A DNA stretch of 64,000 nucleotides, taken from positions 92,003 to 156,002 of the forward strand of contig CAZEFW010000003.1 in the NCBI GenBank assembly GCA_964511535.1, given 5' to 3'. This DNA is from CAZCFB01 sp964511535 (lineage in GTDB: Bacteria; Myxococcota_A; Polyangia; GCA-2747355; CAZCFB01). A model generated the notes under the pieces. That model did not search any database. It was not told the origin of the DNA and was given only the letters and a program-made list of their open reading frames with translations. A program made the position numbers and the translations under genes. Below, one piece after another: positions 17,149 through 27,357 of the stretch; positions within the stretch are counted from its first letter, which is position 1; each line of letters opens with the position of its first letter.

Positions 17149-17707
17149 CACGAGGACCGATGACGACCGGTTGATGGATCATCAGTACGACGGGATCCAG
17201 GAGTACGACAACCCGTTGCCCGGCTGGTGGAAGGCGATCTTCGTCATCTCCATAATCTGGTCCGTGGGTTACGGCATCTACTACCACCTGGGCGGCCCTG
17301 GCGTGGACCACTTCGGCGAGTACGACGCCGAGATGGCGGCGTTCTACGACGAGCAGGCCAAGCGCGGCGGGCCGCTCAAGGTTACCGCGGCCATGGTGAC
17401 CGGCGTGGCCAAGGACGCGGCGGCCATGGGGCAGGCCAAGGCCCTGTACATGGACAAGTGCGCCCAGTGCCACGGCAAGCTGGGCGAGGGCGGAATCGGC
17501 CCGAACCTCACCGACGAATACTGGATCCACGGCGGCTCCGCGCTGGCCATCTACAAGACCGTGGATGAGGGTGTGCCCGAGAAGGGTATGCTCGCCTGGG
17601 GCAAGGAGCTCAAGGCGAAGCAGGTGGTGAACCTGGCGGCGTATGTGACCAAGCTGGTGGGGACCAACCCTCCCAACGGCAAGAAGGCGGAGGGTGAGAA
17701 GGATTAA
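17141..17707 (+). CDS. ccoP: cbb3 oxidase subunit III, mono-haem CcoP
   Basis: A 188-residue membrane-anchored cytochrome c. The N-terminus has the CcoP signature (HQYDGIQEYDNPLPGWW), then a TM helix (about 31-49) and one cytochrome c domain with C107-AQ-C110-H111 and a distal Met in EKGMLAWG. Classical CcoP carries two haem-c motifs in about 300 residues; here only one is present. The electron path to CcoO must therefore be shorter. The protein ends in a Lys/Glu tail. It is translationally coupled to ccoQ, and a heptamer-repeat gap follows before ccoG. Confidence 0.93.
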   Translation: MPDTRTDDDRLMDHQYDGIQEYDNPLPGWWKAIFVISIIWSVGYGIYYHLGGPGVDHFGEYDAEMAAFYDEQAKRGGPLKVTAAMVTGVAKDAAAMGQAKALYMDKCAQCHGKLGEGGIGPNLTDEYWIHGGSALAIYKTVDEGVPEKGMLAWGKELKAKQVVNLAAYVTKLVGTNPPNGKKAEGEKD

Positions 17708-17710
17708 ACT

Positions 17711-17800
17711 GACTTGAGGCTTGAGGCTTGAGGCTTGAGACTTGAGGGGAGATGGCTTTGGGCTTGAGGGGAGATGGCCTGGGCTTGAGGCTTGAGGGGG
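17711..17800. repeat. heptamer tandem repeat (CTTGAGG) in the ccoP-ccoG gap
   Basis: Degenerate tandem copies of CTTGAGG fill the gap. Embedded is a direct repeat of CTTGAGGGGAGATGGC at 17741-17756 and 17763-17778. The block ends about 35 bp before the ccoG promoter-like element. Confidence 0.85.
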
Positions 17801-17835
17801 AAATGTCGGGGGCGCGCTGTCCCCGGGGACAGGCG

Positions 17836-17841
17836 GATACT
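17836..17841 (+). promoter_or_regulatory. -10-like GATACT before ccoG
   Basis: GATACT ends 7 nt before the ATG at 17849, at leaderless spacing. It suggests the assembly genes can be transcribed separately from the structural operon. Confidence 0.35.
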
Positions 17842-17848
17842 GAGCAGT

Positions 17849-19258
17849 ATGGACAGCACCCCACCACGACCTGACGAGAAGGTCCTCTCGACCCTGAACA
17901 CGGACGGCTCCCGGGTTCGGCTGGCGCCGAAGCCGGTCAAGGGTGCCTTCTATCGCAAGCGGCGCGCGGTGGCCTACGGCCTGATGGCGCTGTTCATCGC
18001 CCTGCCGGTGATCCATGTGGGGGGCGTCCCCCTGGTGCTGCTCGACCTCCCCCGGCGCCAGTTCACCTTCTTCGGCAAGATGTTCCTGGCCACCGACACC
18101 GTGCTGCTCATGAGCCTGATGGTCACGCTGGTGGTGATGGTGTTCCTGCTCACCGCCCTGTTCGGCCGGGTCTGGTGCGGCTGGGCGTGCCCCCAGACGG
18201 TGTACATGGAGTTCATCTTCAGGCCGCTCGAGCGGCTGCTGGAGGGCAAGGCGTACGGCAAGAAGAAGCGCCAGCCTACCCTGGCGCGGCGGGCGGCCAA
18301 ACAGGTGATCTTCCTGGCGCTGTCATTGTTCCTGGCCCACATCTTCCTCGGCTACTTCGTGGGGCTCAAGGAGCTGTTTGGCTGGCTCACCGAGTCGCCG
18401 CTGGACCACCGGTTCTCCTTCACGGTCATGCTCTGCACCGCGGCGTTGATCTACTTCGACTTCGGCTACTTCCGCGAGCAGACCTGCATCGTGGCCTGCC
18501 CCTACGGCCGGATCCAGGCGGTGCTGCAGGACAAGCGGTCGCTCATCGTGGGGTACGACGAGGTGCGCGGCGAGCCCCGGGGCGCCCGCAAGAAGTCCAT
18601 GTCCGACGAGCAGAAGGCCGCGCTGGGCCACTGCGTCAACTGTAGGCTCTGTACCCGGGTGTGCCCCATGGGCATCGACATCCGAAACGGGTTCCAGCTC
18701 GAGTGCATCGCCTGCACCAGCTGCGCCGACGCCTGCGACTCCATGATGGACAGGGTGGGCCTCGACCGGGGGCTGGTGAGCTACACCAACAAGGCGAAGC
18801 AGGAGGGTGAGGAGGCGAAGCTCGTGCGCCCGCGGGTGATCATCTACCCGCTGATCATCCTGCTTTCGCTGGGCGCCTTCGGCTTCACCCTGGCGCGCAA
18901 GGGGTCGGCCGACGTCACCATCCTGCGGGCGCTGACCAGCCCGTTTTCGGTGCTCGACAGCGGAGAGGTGTCCAACCCGCTCCGGGTCAAGGTGCAGAAC
19001 CGCGGGCGCTCCAGCCGCAGCTACCGCATCGACCTGGAGGGCGCCCCCGAGGGCGCGCGCATGATCTCGCCCATGAACCCGCTGAAGGTGGCCGGCTCCC
19101 AGGCGCGCACGGCGCCGGTGTTCATCATCCTGCCAGCGGACGCGTTCACCGGATCCGGCGAGGTGCCGATCAAGATCAAGGTGAGCGATGGCGCGGGCTT
19201 TGAACAGGCGCTGACCTACCGGCTGCTCGGGCCCGCCACCGCCGGGAGCGGGCAGTGA
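17849..19258 (+). CDS. ccoG: CcoG/FixG-type cbb3 assembly ferredoxin
   Basis: A 469-residue inner-membrane protein needed for cbb3 maturation; CcoG is reported to act as a Cu(II) reductase in copper delivery. Several N-terminal TM helices include the conserved RVWCGWACPQTVYMEF (about residues 108-123). Two [4Fe-4S] motifs follow near residues 260-300: CVNCRLCTRVCP and CIACTSCADACD. The C-terminal ~110 residues form an Ig-like periplasmic domain. I chose ATG 17849 rather than a GTG-type start upstream, because the upstream part lies in the heptamer repeat. The stop overlaps ccoH (GTGA). Confidence 0.95.
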   Translation: MDSTPPRPDEKVLSTLNTDGSRVRLAPKPVKGAFYRKRRAVAYGLMALFIALPVIHVGGVPLVLLDLPRRQFTFFGKMFLATDTVLLMSLMVTLVVMVFLLTALFGRVWCGWACPQTVYMEFIFRPLERLLEGKAYGKKKRQPTLARRAAKQVIFLALSLFLAHIFLGYFVGLKELFGWLTESPLDHRFSFTVMLCTAALIYFDFGYFREQTCIVACPYGRIQAVLQDKRSLIVGYDEVRGEPRGARKKSMSDEQKAALGHCVNCRLCTRVCPMGIDIRNGFQLECIACTSCADACDSMMDRVGLDRGLVSYTNKAKQEGEEAKLVRPRVIIYPLIILLSLGAFGFTLARKGSADVTILRALTSPFSVLDSGEVSNPLRVKVQNRGRSSRSYRIDLEGAPEGARMISPMNPLKVAGSQARTAPVFIILPADAFTGSGEVPIKIKVSDGAGFEQALTYRLLGPATAGSGQ

Positions 19259-19752
19259 CGTCGGGCAAGGGCGGCGGGCGCCACTGGCCCTTCATCCTGG
19301 GGGGGCTGTTGCTGCTCACCGCATGCGCCAACCTGCTGCTCGTGTCCCGGGCGCTGAACAACGAGTCCTTCTCGGTGGAGCCCGATTACTACGAGAAGGC
19401 CATGGCCCACGACGAGGTGATGGCCCAGGAGCGCCGCAACCAGCAGCTCGGCTGGCAGCTCGACCTCACCACCGACGGCGCCCACCTCGAGGTGGACCTG
19501 CGGGACGCGGACGGCGCGCGGCTGCGCGGGGCGTCCGTGTCCGTGGCGGCGTTCCATCGGGCGCGGGGCAACCGGGTCCGGCGCGCGGACTTCACCGAGC
19601 GACAGGGCGCGTACCACGCGGACCTAGGCGCGCGGCGACCCGGCCGCTGGGAGCTGCGCTTCGTGGTGACCCTGGGCGACGCGCGGTTCACCCGCACCAT
19701 GACCCACCAGATATGGCCCCATCGCGGGGGCAGCGGGGAGGACGCGCAGTGA
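19255..19752 (+). CDS. ccoH: FixH/CcoH family cbb3 assembly protein
   Basis: A 165-residue protein starting at GTG, overlapping the ccoG stop. One N-terminal membrane helix (about residues 11-33) is followed by the FixH signature VEPDYYEKAMAHDE and a periplasmic beta-sandwich. FixH/CcoH associates with the oxidase during assembly. The gene also overlaps the next one by GTGA. Confidence 0.9.
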   Translation: MTSGKGGGRHWPFILGGLLLLTACANLLLVSRALNNESFSVEPDYYEKAMAHDEVMAQERRNQQLGWQLDLTTDGAHLEVDLRDADGARLRGASVSVAAFHRARGNRVRRADFTERQGAYHADLGARRPGRWELRFVVTLGDARFTRTMTHQIWPHRGGSGEDAQ

Positions 19753-20507
19753 GCGCCCTGCTGCTTTCGGTGCTCACTGCCAGCTTCCTCGGATCGCTGC
19801 ACTGCGTGGGCATGTGCGGGCCGTTCGTCGGCTTCTACGCGGCGGCCGGGGCCGGGCGCGCGTGGGCGCCGCACCTGGCCTACAGCGCCGGGCGGTTGGC
19901 GACCTACCTCACCCTCGGCGCGCTGGCGGGCGCCCTGGGCGCCGCGGTGGACCTGGCCGGCTCGGCGGCAGACGTCAAGCGCGCAGCGGCCCTGCTCTGC
20001 GGCGGCGTGATGGTGCTCTGGGGGGTGGCCAGCCTCCTGGCTGCCCTCGGCGTGGGGCGCGCGAGCCTCGGCGGCGCTGCCCCGCGGTTCATGACCCGCG
20101 CCGCGCGGAACCTCGCCCAACGCCCGCCGGTGATCAGGGCCCTGGCCATGGGCCTGCTCACCACCTTCTTGCCCTGCGGCTGGCTCTACGCGTTCGCCGT
20201 GGCGGCCGCCGCCACCGGGCGGGTCAGCGGAGGCGCGCTGGTGATGGCGGCCTTCTGGCTCGGCACCGTCCCTGCCCTGCTGGGCCTCGGCGCCGGGGTG
20301 CAGCGGCTGGCCGAGCCGTTGCGGCGGCGGCTGCCGGCCCTCACCGCGGCGGCGCTCATCGTGGTGGGCCTGCTCACCCTCACCGGACGGCTCGGCGTGG
20401 ATCGCCTGCCCCGGATGCAGGACGTGGACCTGAACGCCTCGGTCCAGCGCATCGACGCGCTGGGGGAGAGCCCCGACGCCCCCTGCTGCCAGGACGAGAA
20501 GAAGTGA
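19749..20507 (+). CDS. TauE/SafE-like 'sulfite exporter' family protein of cco clusters
   Basis: A 252-residue membrane protein with six or more helices. It has two conserved half-site motifs, SLHCVGMCGPFVGFYAA near the N-terminus and LTTFLPCGWLYAFAVAAAA near residue 140, as seen in the family that commonly accompanies ccoGHIS. These cysteines suggest metal handling (probably copper) rather than sulphite export; that is inference. The C-terminal tail carries Cys-Cys (APCCQDEKK). GTG start, coupled on both sides by 4-bp overlaps. Confidence 0.88.
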   Translation: MSALLLSVLTASFLGSLHCVGMCGPFVGFYAAAGAGRAWAPHLAYSAGRLATYLTLGALAGALGAAVDLAGSAADVKRAAALLCGGVMVLWGVASLLAALGVGRASLGGAAPRFMTRAARNLAQRPPVIRALAMGLLTTFLPCGWLYAFAVAAAATGRVSGGALVMAAFWLGTVPALLGLGAGVQRLAEPLRRRLPALTAAALIVVGLLTLTGRLGVDRLPRMQDVDLNASVQRIDALGESPDAPCCQDEKK

Positions 20508-22972
20508 GCCGCCGCGCAGCGAATCTGGGCGGCGAGCCGGCCTGCGATCATTGTGGCCAGCCCGTGCCTGCGGGGCTGGTGGATCGGGATGCGGAGCTGC
20601 AGTTTTGCTGCGCCGGGTGCCGGGCGGTCCACGGCATGCTGCATGATCTCGGACTGGAGCGGTTCTACGCCCTGGACGACGACGCCGGCCGCCAGACGAA
20701 GCTCACCGGGCGCTCCTACGCCGAGCTGGACGACGCCGCGTTTCAGGGCCTGCACTGCCGCCCCACCGCCGAGGGGTGGCTGACGGCGGACCTCTACCTC
20801 GAAGGCGTGCACTGCGCCGCCTGCGTATGGCTGGTGGAGAAGCTGCCCACCCTGCCGGACGCCCGAGGGGTGGTGTCCGCGCGGCTGGATCTGACGCGCC
20901 AGGCGGTGCAGATCACCTGGGACCCGACCCGGACCCGGCTTAGCCGCGCCGCTGCGCTGCTGGAGTCCCTCGGGTACACGCCGCACCCGGTGCGCGGCGG
21001 CGCGAGGGAGCGCATGCGCCGCCGGGAGGACCGGCGGTTCGTCACGCGTCTGGCCGTGGCGGGGGCCGCGGCGGGCAACGTGATGCTGCTGGCCTTCGCC
21101 CTGTACAGCGGCCTCTGGAGCGGGATGTCGGCCGCGCACATGGCCCTCTTCTCCTGGGCCAGCATGGCCATCGCCCTGCCGGCGGTGCTCTGGGCCGGCG
21201 CGCCGTTCTTCCGCGGCGCCCTGGCTGCCCTGCGCACCCGCTCGCTGCACATGGACCTGCCCATCGCCGTGGGCCTGGCCGCGGGGCTCGGCTGGAGCGT
21301 GTGGAGCACCCTGCGCGGGCACGGCGAGGTGTACTACGACACCGTCACCATGCTGGTCTTCCTGCTGCTGCTCGGCCGGTACCTGCAGCGGCGCCAGCAG
21401 CGGCGCGCGGCCGACGCGGCCGAGCTGATGCTCTCGCTGACGCCCCGCACGGCCCGGCTGCTGGAGGGCGCGGGCGCAAGCCGAGAGGTGCCCGTGGAGG
21501 CGCTGGTGCCGGGGGACGAGGTGGAGGTACTGGCCGGCGACTCCATCCCCGCGGACGGCGTGGTCCTGCACGGCGAGAGCCGGGTGGACGCGGCCCTGCT
21601 CACGGGCGAGAGCGCCCCGGCGCCGGTGGGGCCCGGCGCCGAGCTGTGCGCCGGCACCGTGAACATGAGCGCGAGGCTGCGGGTGCGGGTGAGCGCCACG
21701 GGAGAGCAGACCCGGGTGGGGCAGCTGTTGGCCCAGGTGGAGGCCTACGCCCGGCGGCGGGCGCCGGTGGTCCTGCTGGCAGATCGCCTGGCGGGCATCT
21801 TCGTGGCCACCGCCCTCGGCCTGGCCTGCCTCACGTTCCTCATCTGGTGGGTCATCGCGCCCGAGCGCGCCCTGCCCAACGCCATGGCGCTGCTCATCGT
21901 CACCTGCCCCTGCGCCCTGGGCCTGGCCACCCCCCTGGCGGTGAGCGTGGCCATCGGCAGGGCGGCGCGGCGCGGCATCCTGATCAAGGGCGGCGATGTG
22001 CTCCAGCTGCTCACCCGGCCCGGCCACATCTACCTGGACAAGACCGGCACCCTCACCGCCGGGCGCGTCAGCCTCGAGCACGCCAGCGGTGACCGGAGCG
22101 TCTGGCCCCTGGTGGCTGCGCTGGAGCGCCAGTCGGCCCACCCCCTGGCGCGGGCGCTGGCCGCGGCCCTGGACGCCGAGGACGACCTGGAGGTGCGTGA
22201 GGTCCAGGAAGTGGCCGGCGGGGGCATCACCGGCGTGGTGGCCGGGCGGCGGGTGCGGGTCGGCTCCCCGGCGTTCATCGGCGCGGACGGAGACGAGGCC
22301 GCGTTGCAAGCGGCCGCCGACGCCCTGACGCCGGTGCTGGCCGAGGTGGACGGCGAGGTGCGGGCCCGGTTCGCCCTCGGGGATCCGCTGCGCCCGGACG
22401 CCGCTGACACCCTGGCCGGGCTACGCCGCCGGGGGTGGAATGTGGGCATCCTGTCGGGCGACCATCCGGAGGTGGTGGCGGCGGTGGCCCGGCGCCTGGG
22501 GCTGGAGCCGGGGCGATGCCGGGGCGGCCTGAGCCCTGAGCAGAAGCTGTCCGCGGTGGAGCGGGCGGGGCGAACCAACCCGGTGGTGATGGTGGGCGAC
22601 GGGGTGAACGACGCCGCCGCCCTGGCGGCCGCGCACCTTGGCATCGCCGTGCACGGCGGGGCCGAGGCCAGCCTTGCGGCGGCCGACGTCTTCCTCGACC
22701 GGCCGGGCCTGGCGCCGGTGGTGGAGCTGATGGACGGCGCCCGCCGCACCCTGGCCGTGATTCGGCGCAACCTGGTCTTCTCCCTGGCCTACAACATCGT
22801 GGCCGCGGCCCTGTCCGTGGCGGGCCTGGTCCACCCGCTGCTGGCCGCGCTGCTCATGCCGCTGAGCTCCCTGACCGTGGTGACCAGCTCCTACCGCGGG
22901 CGCACCTTCGCGCCGCCTGCCGAGGCAGCCCAGGCCGTCGGCCCCGAGGGCCCTGCCGTGACGCCCCCATGA
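20504..22972 (+). CDS. ccoI: CcoI/FixI-type copper-transporting P1B ATPase
   Basis: An 822-residue P-type ATPase that supplies copper for cbb3 assembly. An N-terminal Cys-rich segment (CDHCGQPV, FCCAGCRAVH) typical of CcoI is followed by a metal-binding domain with HCAAC near residue 103. The membrane CPC motif (TCPCALGLATPL) is near 467. The phosphorylation site DKTGTLTAG lies near 512, then SAHPLARAL and GDGVNDAAAL near 698. All catalytic residues are present. The GTG start overlaps the upstream stop (GTGA) and the 3' end overlaps ccoS (ATGA). Confidence 0.96.
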   Translation: MSRRAANLGGEPACDHCGQPVPAGLVDRDAELQFCCAGCRAVHGMLHDLGLERFYALDDDAGRQTKLTGRSYAELDDAAFQGLHCRPTAEGWLTADLYLEGVHCAACVWLVEKLPTLPDARGVVSARLDLTRQAVQITWDPTRTRLSRAAALLESLGYTPHPVRGGARERMRRREDRRFVTRLAVAGAAAGNVMLLAFALYSGLWSGMSAAHMALFSWASMAIALPAVLWAGAPFFRGALAALRTRSLHMDLPIAVGLAAGLGWSVWSTLRGHGEVYYDTVTMLVFLLLLGRYLQRRQQRRAADAAELMLSLTPRTARLLEGAGASREVPVEALVPGDEVEVLAGDSIPADGVVLHGESRVDAALLTGESAPAPVGPGAELCAGTVNMSARLRVRVSATGEQTRVGQLLAQVEAYARRRAPVVLLADRLAGIFVATALGLACLTFLIWWVIAPERALPNAMALLIVTCPCALGLATPLAVSVAIGRAARRGILIKGGDVLQLLTRPGHIYLDKTGTLTAGRVSLEHASGDRSVWPLVAALERQSAHPLARALAAALDAEDDLEVREVQEVAGGGITGVVAGRRVRVGSPAFIGADGDEAALQAAADALTPVLAEVDGEVRARFALGDPLRPDAADTLAGLRRRGWNVGILSGDHPEVVAAVARRLGLEPGRCRGGLSPEQKLSAVERAGRTNPVVMVGDGVNDAAALAAAHLGIAVHGGAEASLAAADVFLDRPGLAPVVELMDGARRTLAVIRRNLVFSLAYNIVAAALSVAGLVHPLLAALLMPLSSLTVVTSSYRGRTFAPPAEAAQAVGPEGPAVTPP

Positions 22973-23145
22973 GCGTGATCTACATAGCCCTGCCCGTCTC
23001 CATCCTGCTGGCGGTGCTCTTCGTCTGCTTCTTCATCTGGGCCAGCAGAAGCGGCCAGTTCGACGACCTGGAGACGCCAGGGGTGCGGATGCTGTTTGAT
23101 GAAGAAGAAGAAAACAAAAAACAAGAAACAGAAGATTCAGAATAA
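22969..23145 (+). CDS. ccoS: CcoS-type cbb3 assembly protein
   Basis: A 58-residue protein with one TM helix (residues 4-25) and the typical CcoS continuation (WASRSGQFDDLETPGVRMLFD). CcoS is required for haem/copper insertion into cbb3. The last 14 residues (EEEENKKQETEDSE) are encoded by an A-rich stretch that is an inverted copy of the heptamer repeat found downstream, so the tail seems to have been replaced or extended by repeat DNA. The start overlaps ccoI (ATGA). Confidence 0.92.
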   Translation: MSVIYIALPVSILLAVLFVCFFIWASRSGQFDDLETPGVRMLFDEEEENKKQETEDSE

Positions 23146-23285
23146 AAAATGCTCCGAGAGTCCGGCCCCTTCCTACCGGGCATGGGACTGTTGGCGAGCA
23201 TGCGTGGGGCCTGCCTGAACAGGGCAAGACCAACCTGGGCCTGCCATTTTCTATTTCTTGTTTCTTGTTCCTTGTTTTTTGTTTC
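23112..23285. repeat. inverted heptamer-repeat pair flanking the ccoS 3' end
   Basis: Tandem (TTCTTGT)n occupies 23249-23285. Its reverse complement lies at 23104-23135, inside the ccoS tail. A perfect 14-nt inverted match links 23112-23125 (AAACAAAAAACAAG) with 23271-23284. The ~145 bp between the arms has no gene, so a transcript could fold back here. Confidence 0.7.
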
Positions 23286-23548
23286 AACGAATCCTTGGGT
23301 CTCTCAGTTTTCTCTGGCTTCATTGCCGCCGCACGGGAGGAGCAAGAATCGAAAAAACGGCGAGTGAGGCTGGCGAAGCGCGCGGAAGACCCTTCGACCT
23401 GGCTACCGAGCCTCGCAACTTTCTGCTCCTGCCCTCGATCTCTCACCCCCAGCTTTTTGCTTTTCGCTTTTAACTTCTAGCTTTTGCTTCTTGCCCCCTC
23501 GCCGCTGCCTGCTACTCCAAAACAGGTGAGACGAACCAGGAGTCGAAT
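23146..23548. other. 403-bp gene-free region between ccoS and clpS
   Basis: No credible gene lies here. It holds one arm of the TTCTTGT inverted pair, a direct duplication of GGGCCTGCC (near 23209 and 23238) and the GCTTTT heptamer block at 23451-23494. Base composition is lower in GC than the flanking genes. No convincing promoter for clpS was identified. Confidence 0.6.
23451..23494. repeat. heptamer tandem repeat (nGCTTTT)
   Basis: Six degenerate 7-nt units (AGCTTTT, TGCTTTT, CGCTTTT, AACTTCT, AGCTTTT, GCTTCTT) lie about 55 bp before clpS. Confidence 0.75.
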
Positions 23549-23886
23549 TTGAGCGACCGACGACCAGGGCAGGATCTCGTGCCTCAGCCCGAGATCAAGG
23601 AGCGGCCGCGCCTCAAGCGCCCGCGCCTGTACCGGGTGGTGCTCCACAACGACGACTACACCACAATGGAGTTCGTGGTGCAGGTGCTGATGGATGTTTT
23701 CCACAAGAGCCGCGACGAGGCGACGCACATCATGCTCCACGTGCACACCCGCGGCCGTGGCGTCTGCGGCGTCTTCACCCGAGAGGTCGCCGAGACCAAG
23801 GTGGCGCGGGTGCTGGAGCTGGCCCGCGAAGAGGAGCACCCGCTCCTGTGCACCATGGAGCCGGAGAGCGACCACGAGGAGGAGCA

Positions 23887-23890
<4 letters not shown>
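23549..23890 (+). CDS. clpS: ClpS adaptor for ClpA (N-degron recognition)
   Basis: A 113-residue protein beginning at TTG with AGGAG 7-8 nt upstream. The core matches ClpS closely: YRVVLHNDDYTTMEFVVQVL carries the NDD motif and substrate pocket, then ATHIMLHVHTRGRGVCGVFT and EVAETKV, ending EHPLLCTME. ClpS delivers proteins with N-terminal Leu, Phe, Trp or Tyr to ClpAP. The C-terminal acidic tail is short. The ATGA overlap with clpA indicates coupled translation. Confidence 0.96.
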
Positions 23891-26126
<2,236 letters not shown>

Positions 26127-26127
<1 letters not shown>

Positions 26128-27275
26128 TGTCGATCCGGGTCATCGGGAGCCTGGCCGAGGTCGAGGCTGCGCGCTGGGACGCGCTGACCGATCCGGACGA
26201 CCCGTTCACCGAGCACGCGTTCCTGTCAGCGCTGGAGCGGGCCGGGTGCGTGGGCCGGGGCACCGGCTGGGAGCCGCGGCACCTGCTGTACCACGACGAC
26301 GCCGGGGATCTGGCGGGGGCCATGCCGCTGTACCTCAAGGACGACAGCCAGGGCGAGTACATCTTCGACTTCGGCTGGGCCGAGGCGGCCCACGCCTCGG
26401 GGGTCCCCTACTATCCGAAGCTCACCGCGGCGGTGCCCTTCACGCCGGTGCCCGGGCGGCGGCTGCTCATCGCGCCCGGCGAGGCGGGGAGGCCGGCCGG
26501 GGAGGCCCTGCTGGCGGGCGCGCGCAAGCTCGCCGATGATCTGGACGCCCAGGGCGTGCACATGCTCTTTTGCACCGAGCAGGAGCAGCGCATGGCGGCC
26601 GAGACCGGGCGCCTGATGCCGCGCCTGTCGCACCAGTTCCACTGGCACAACCGCGGCTACGAGGACTTCGAGCATTACCTGGGCCAGTTCCGCAGCCGCA
26701 TGCGCAAGAACACGCGCAAGGAGCGCCGGCGCGCCGCCGCCCTGGGCTACCGGCTGCGCACCATGCGCGGGCCGGACCTGACGCCGCTTCACTGGCAGTC
26801 GCTGTACCAGTTCTACCGCGACACCACCGGGCGCAAGTGGGGCGACCCATACCTGAACCACGCCTTCTTCCAGGAGGCGCGCGACACCCTGGACCACCGG
26901 GTGGTGGTCACCCTGGCCGAGGACGGCGACACGCCGGTGGCGGGGGCGCTCTTCCTGCAACGCGGCGGCGCCCTGTACGGCCGCTACTGGGGCACCCTGG
27001 TCAACGCGGAGTTCCTGCACTTCGAGCTCTGCTTCTACATGCCCATGGAGCTGTGCATCCGCGAGGGCTGGCGCCGCTACGAGGCCGGGGCACAGGGTAT
27101 CCAGAAGCTTCGCCGGGGCATGATGCCCTGCCCCACCTACAGCGCCCACTGGCTGCGCCACCCGGGACTCGCCCTGGCGGTGGACCGCCACCTGGCCCGG
27201 GAGCGCCCGGCGGTGCGCATGGAGATTCAGGCCCTGGCGCACCACGGCCCGTTCCGGCGCGACGAGGCGGCCTGA
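26127..27275 (+). CDS. GNAT/FemAB-fold protein of the COG3146 (DUF482) type
   Basis: A 382-residue cytoplasmic protein whose start overlaps the clpA stop (TGATG), making it the third gene of a clpS-clpA operon. It resembles the COG3146 family (annotated as peptidoglycan biosynthesis/recognition or GNAT). Matches include PYYPKLTAAVPFTPVPGRRL near residue 95, RKNTRKERRRAAALGYRL near 193, LYQFYRDTTGRKWGDPYL near 225 and ALYGRYWGTL near 275. The fold is shared with FemX-type aminoacyltransferases and with leucyl/phenylalanyl-tRNA-protein transferase. Because ClpS reads N-terminal residues, a role in modifying ClpAP substrates is attractive but unproven. Confidence 0.85.
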
Positions 27276-27357
27276 CGCGCTCGCCCATCCTGGTGGTGAT
27301 GAACGTTCCGCGGCTCCTGAGCATCCAAGGACCGTAGCTCACGACAGGGAGGCGAAG

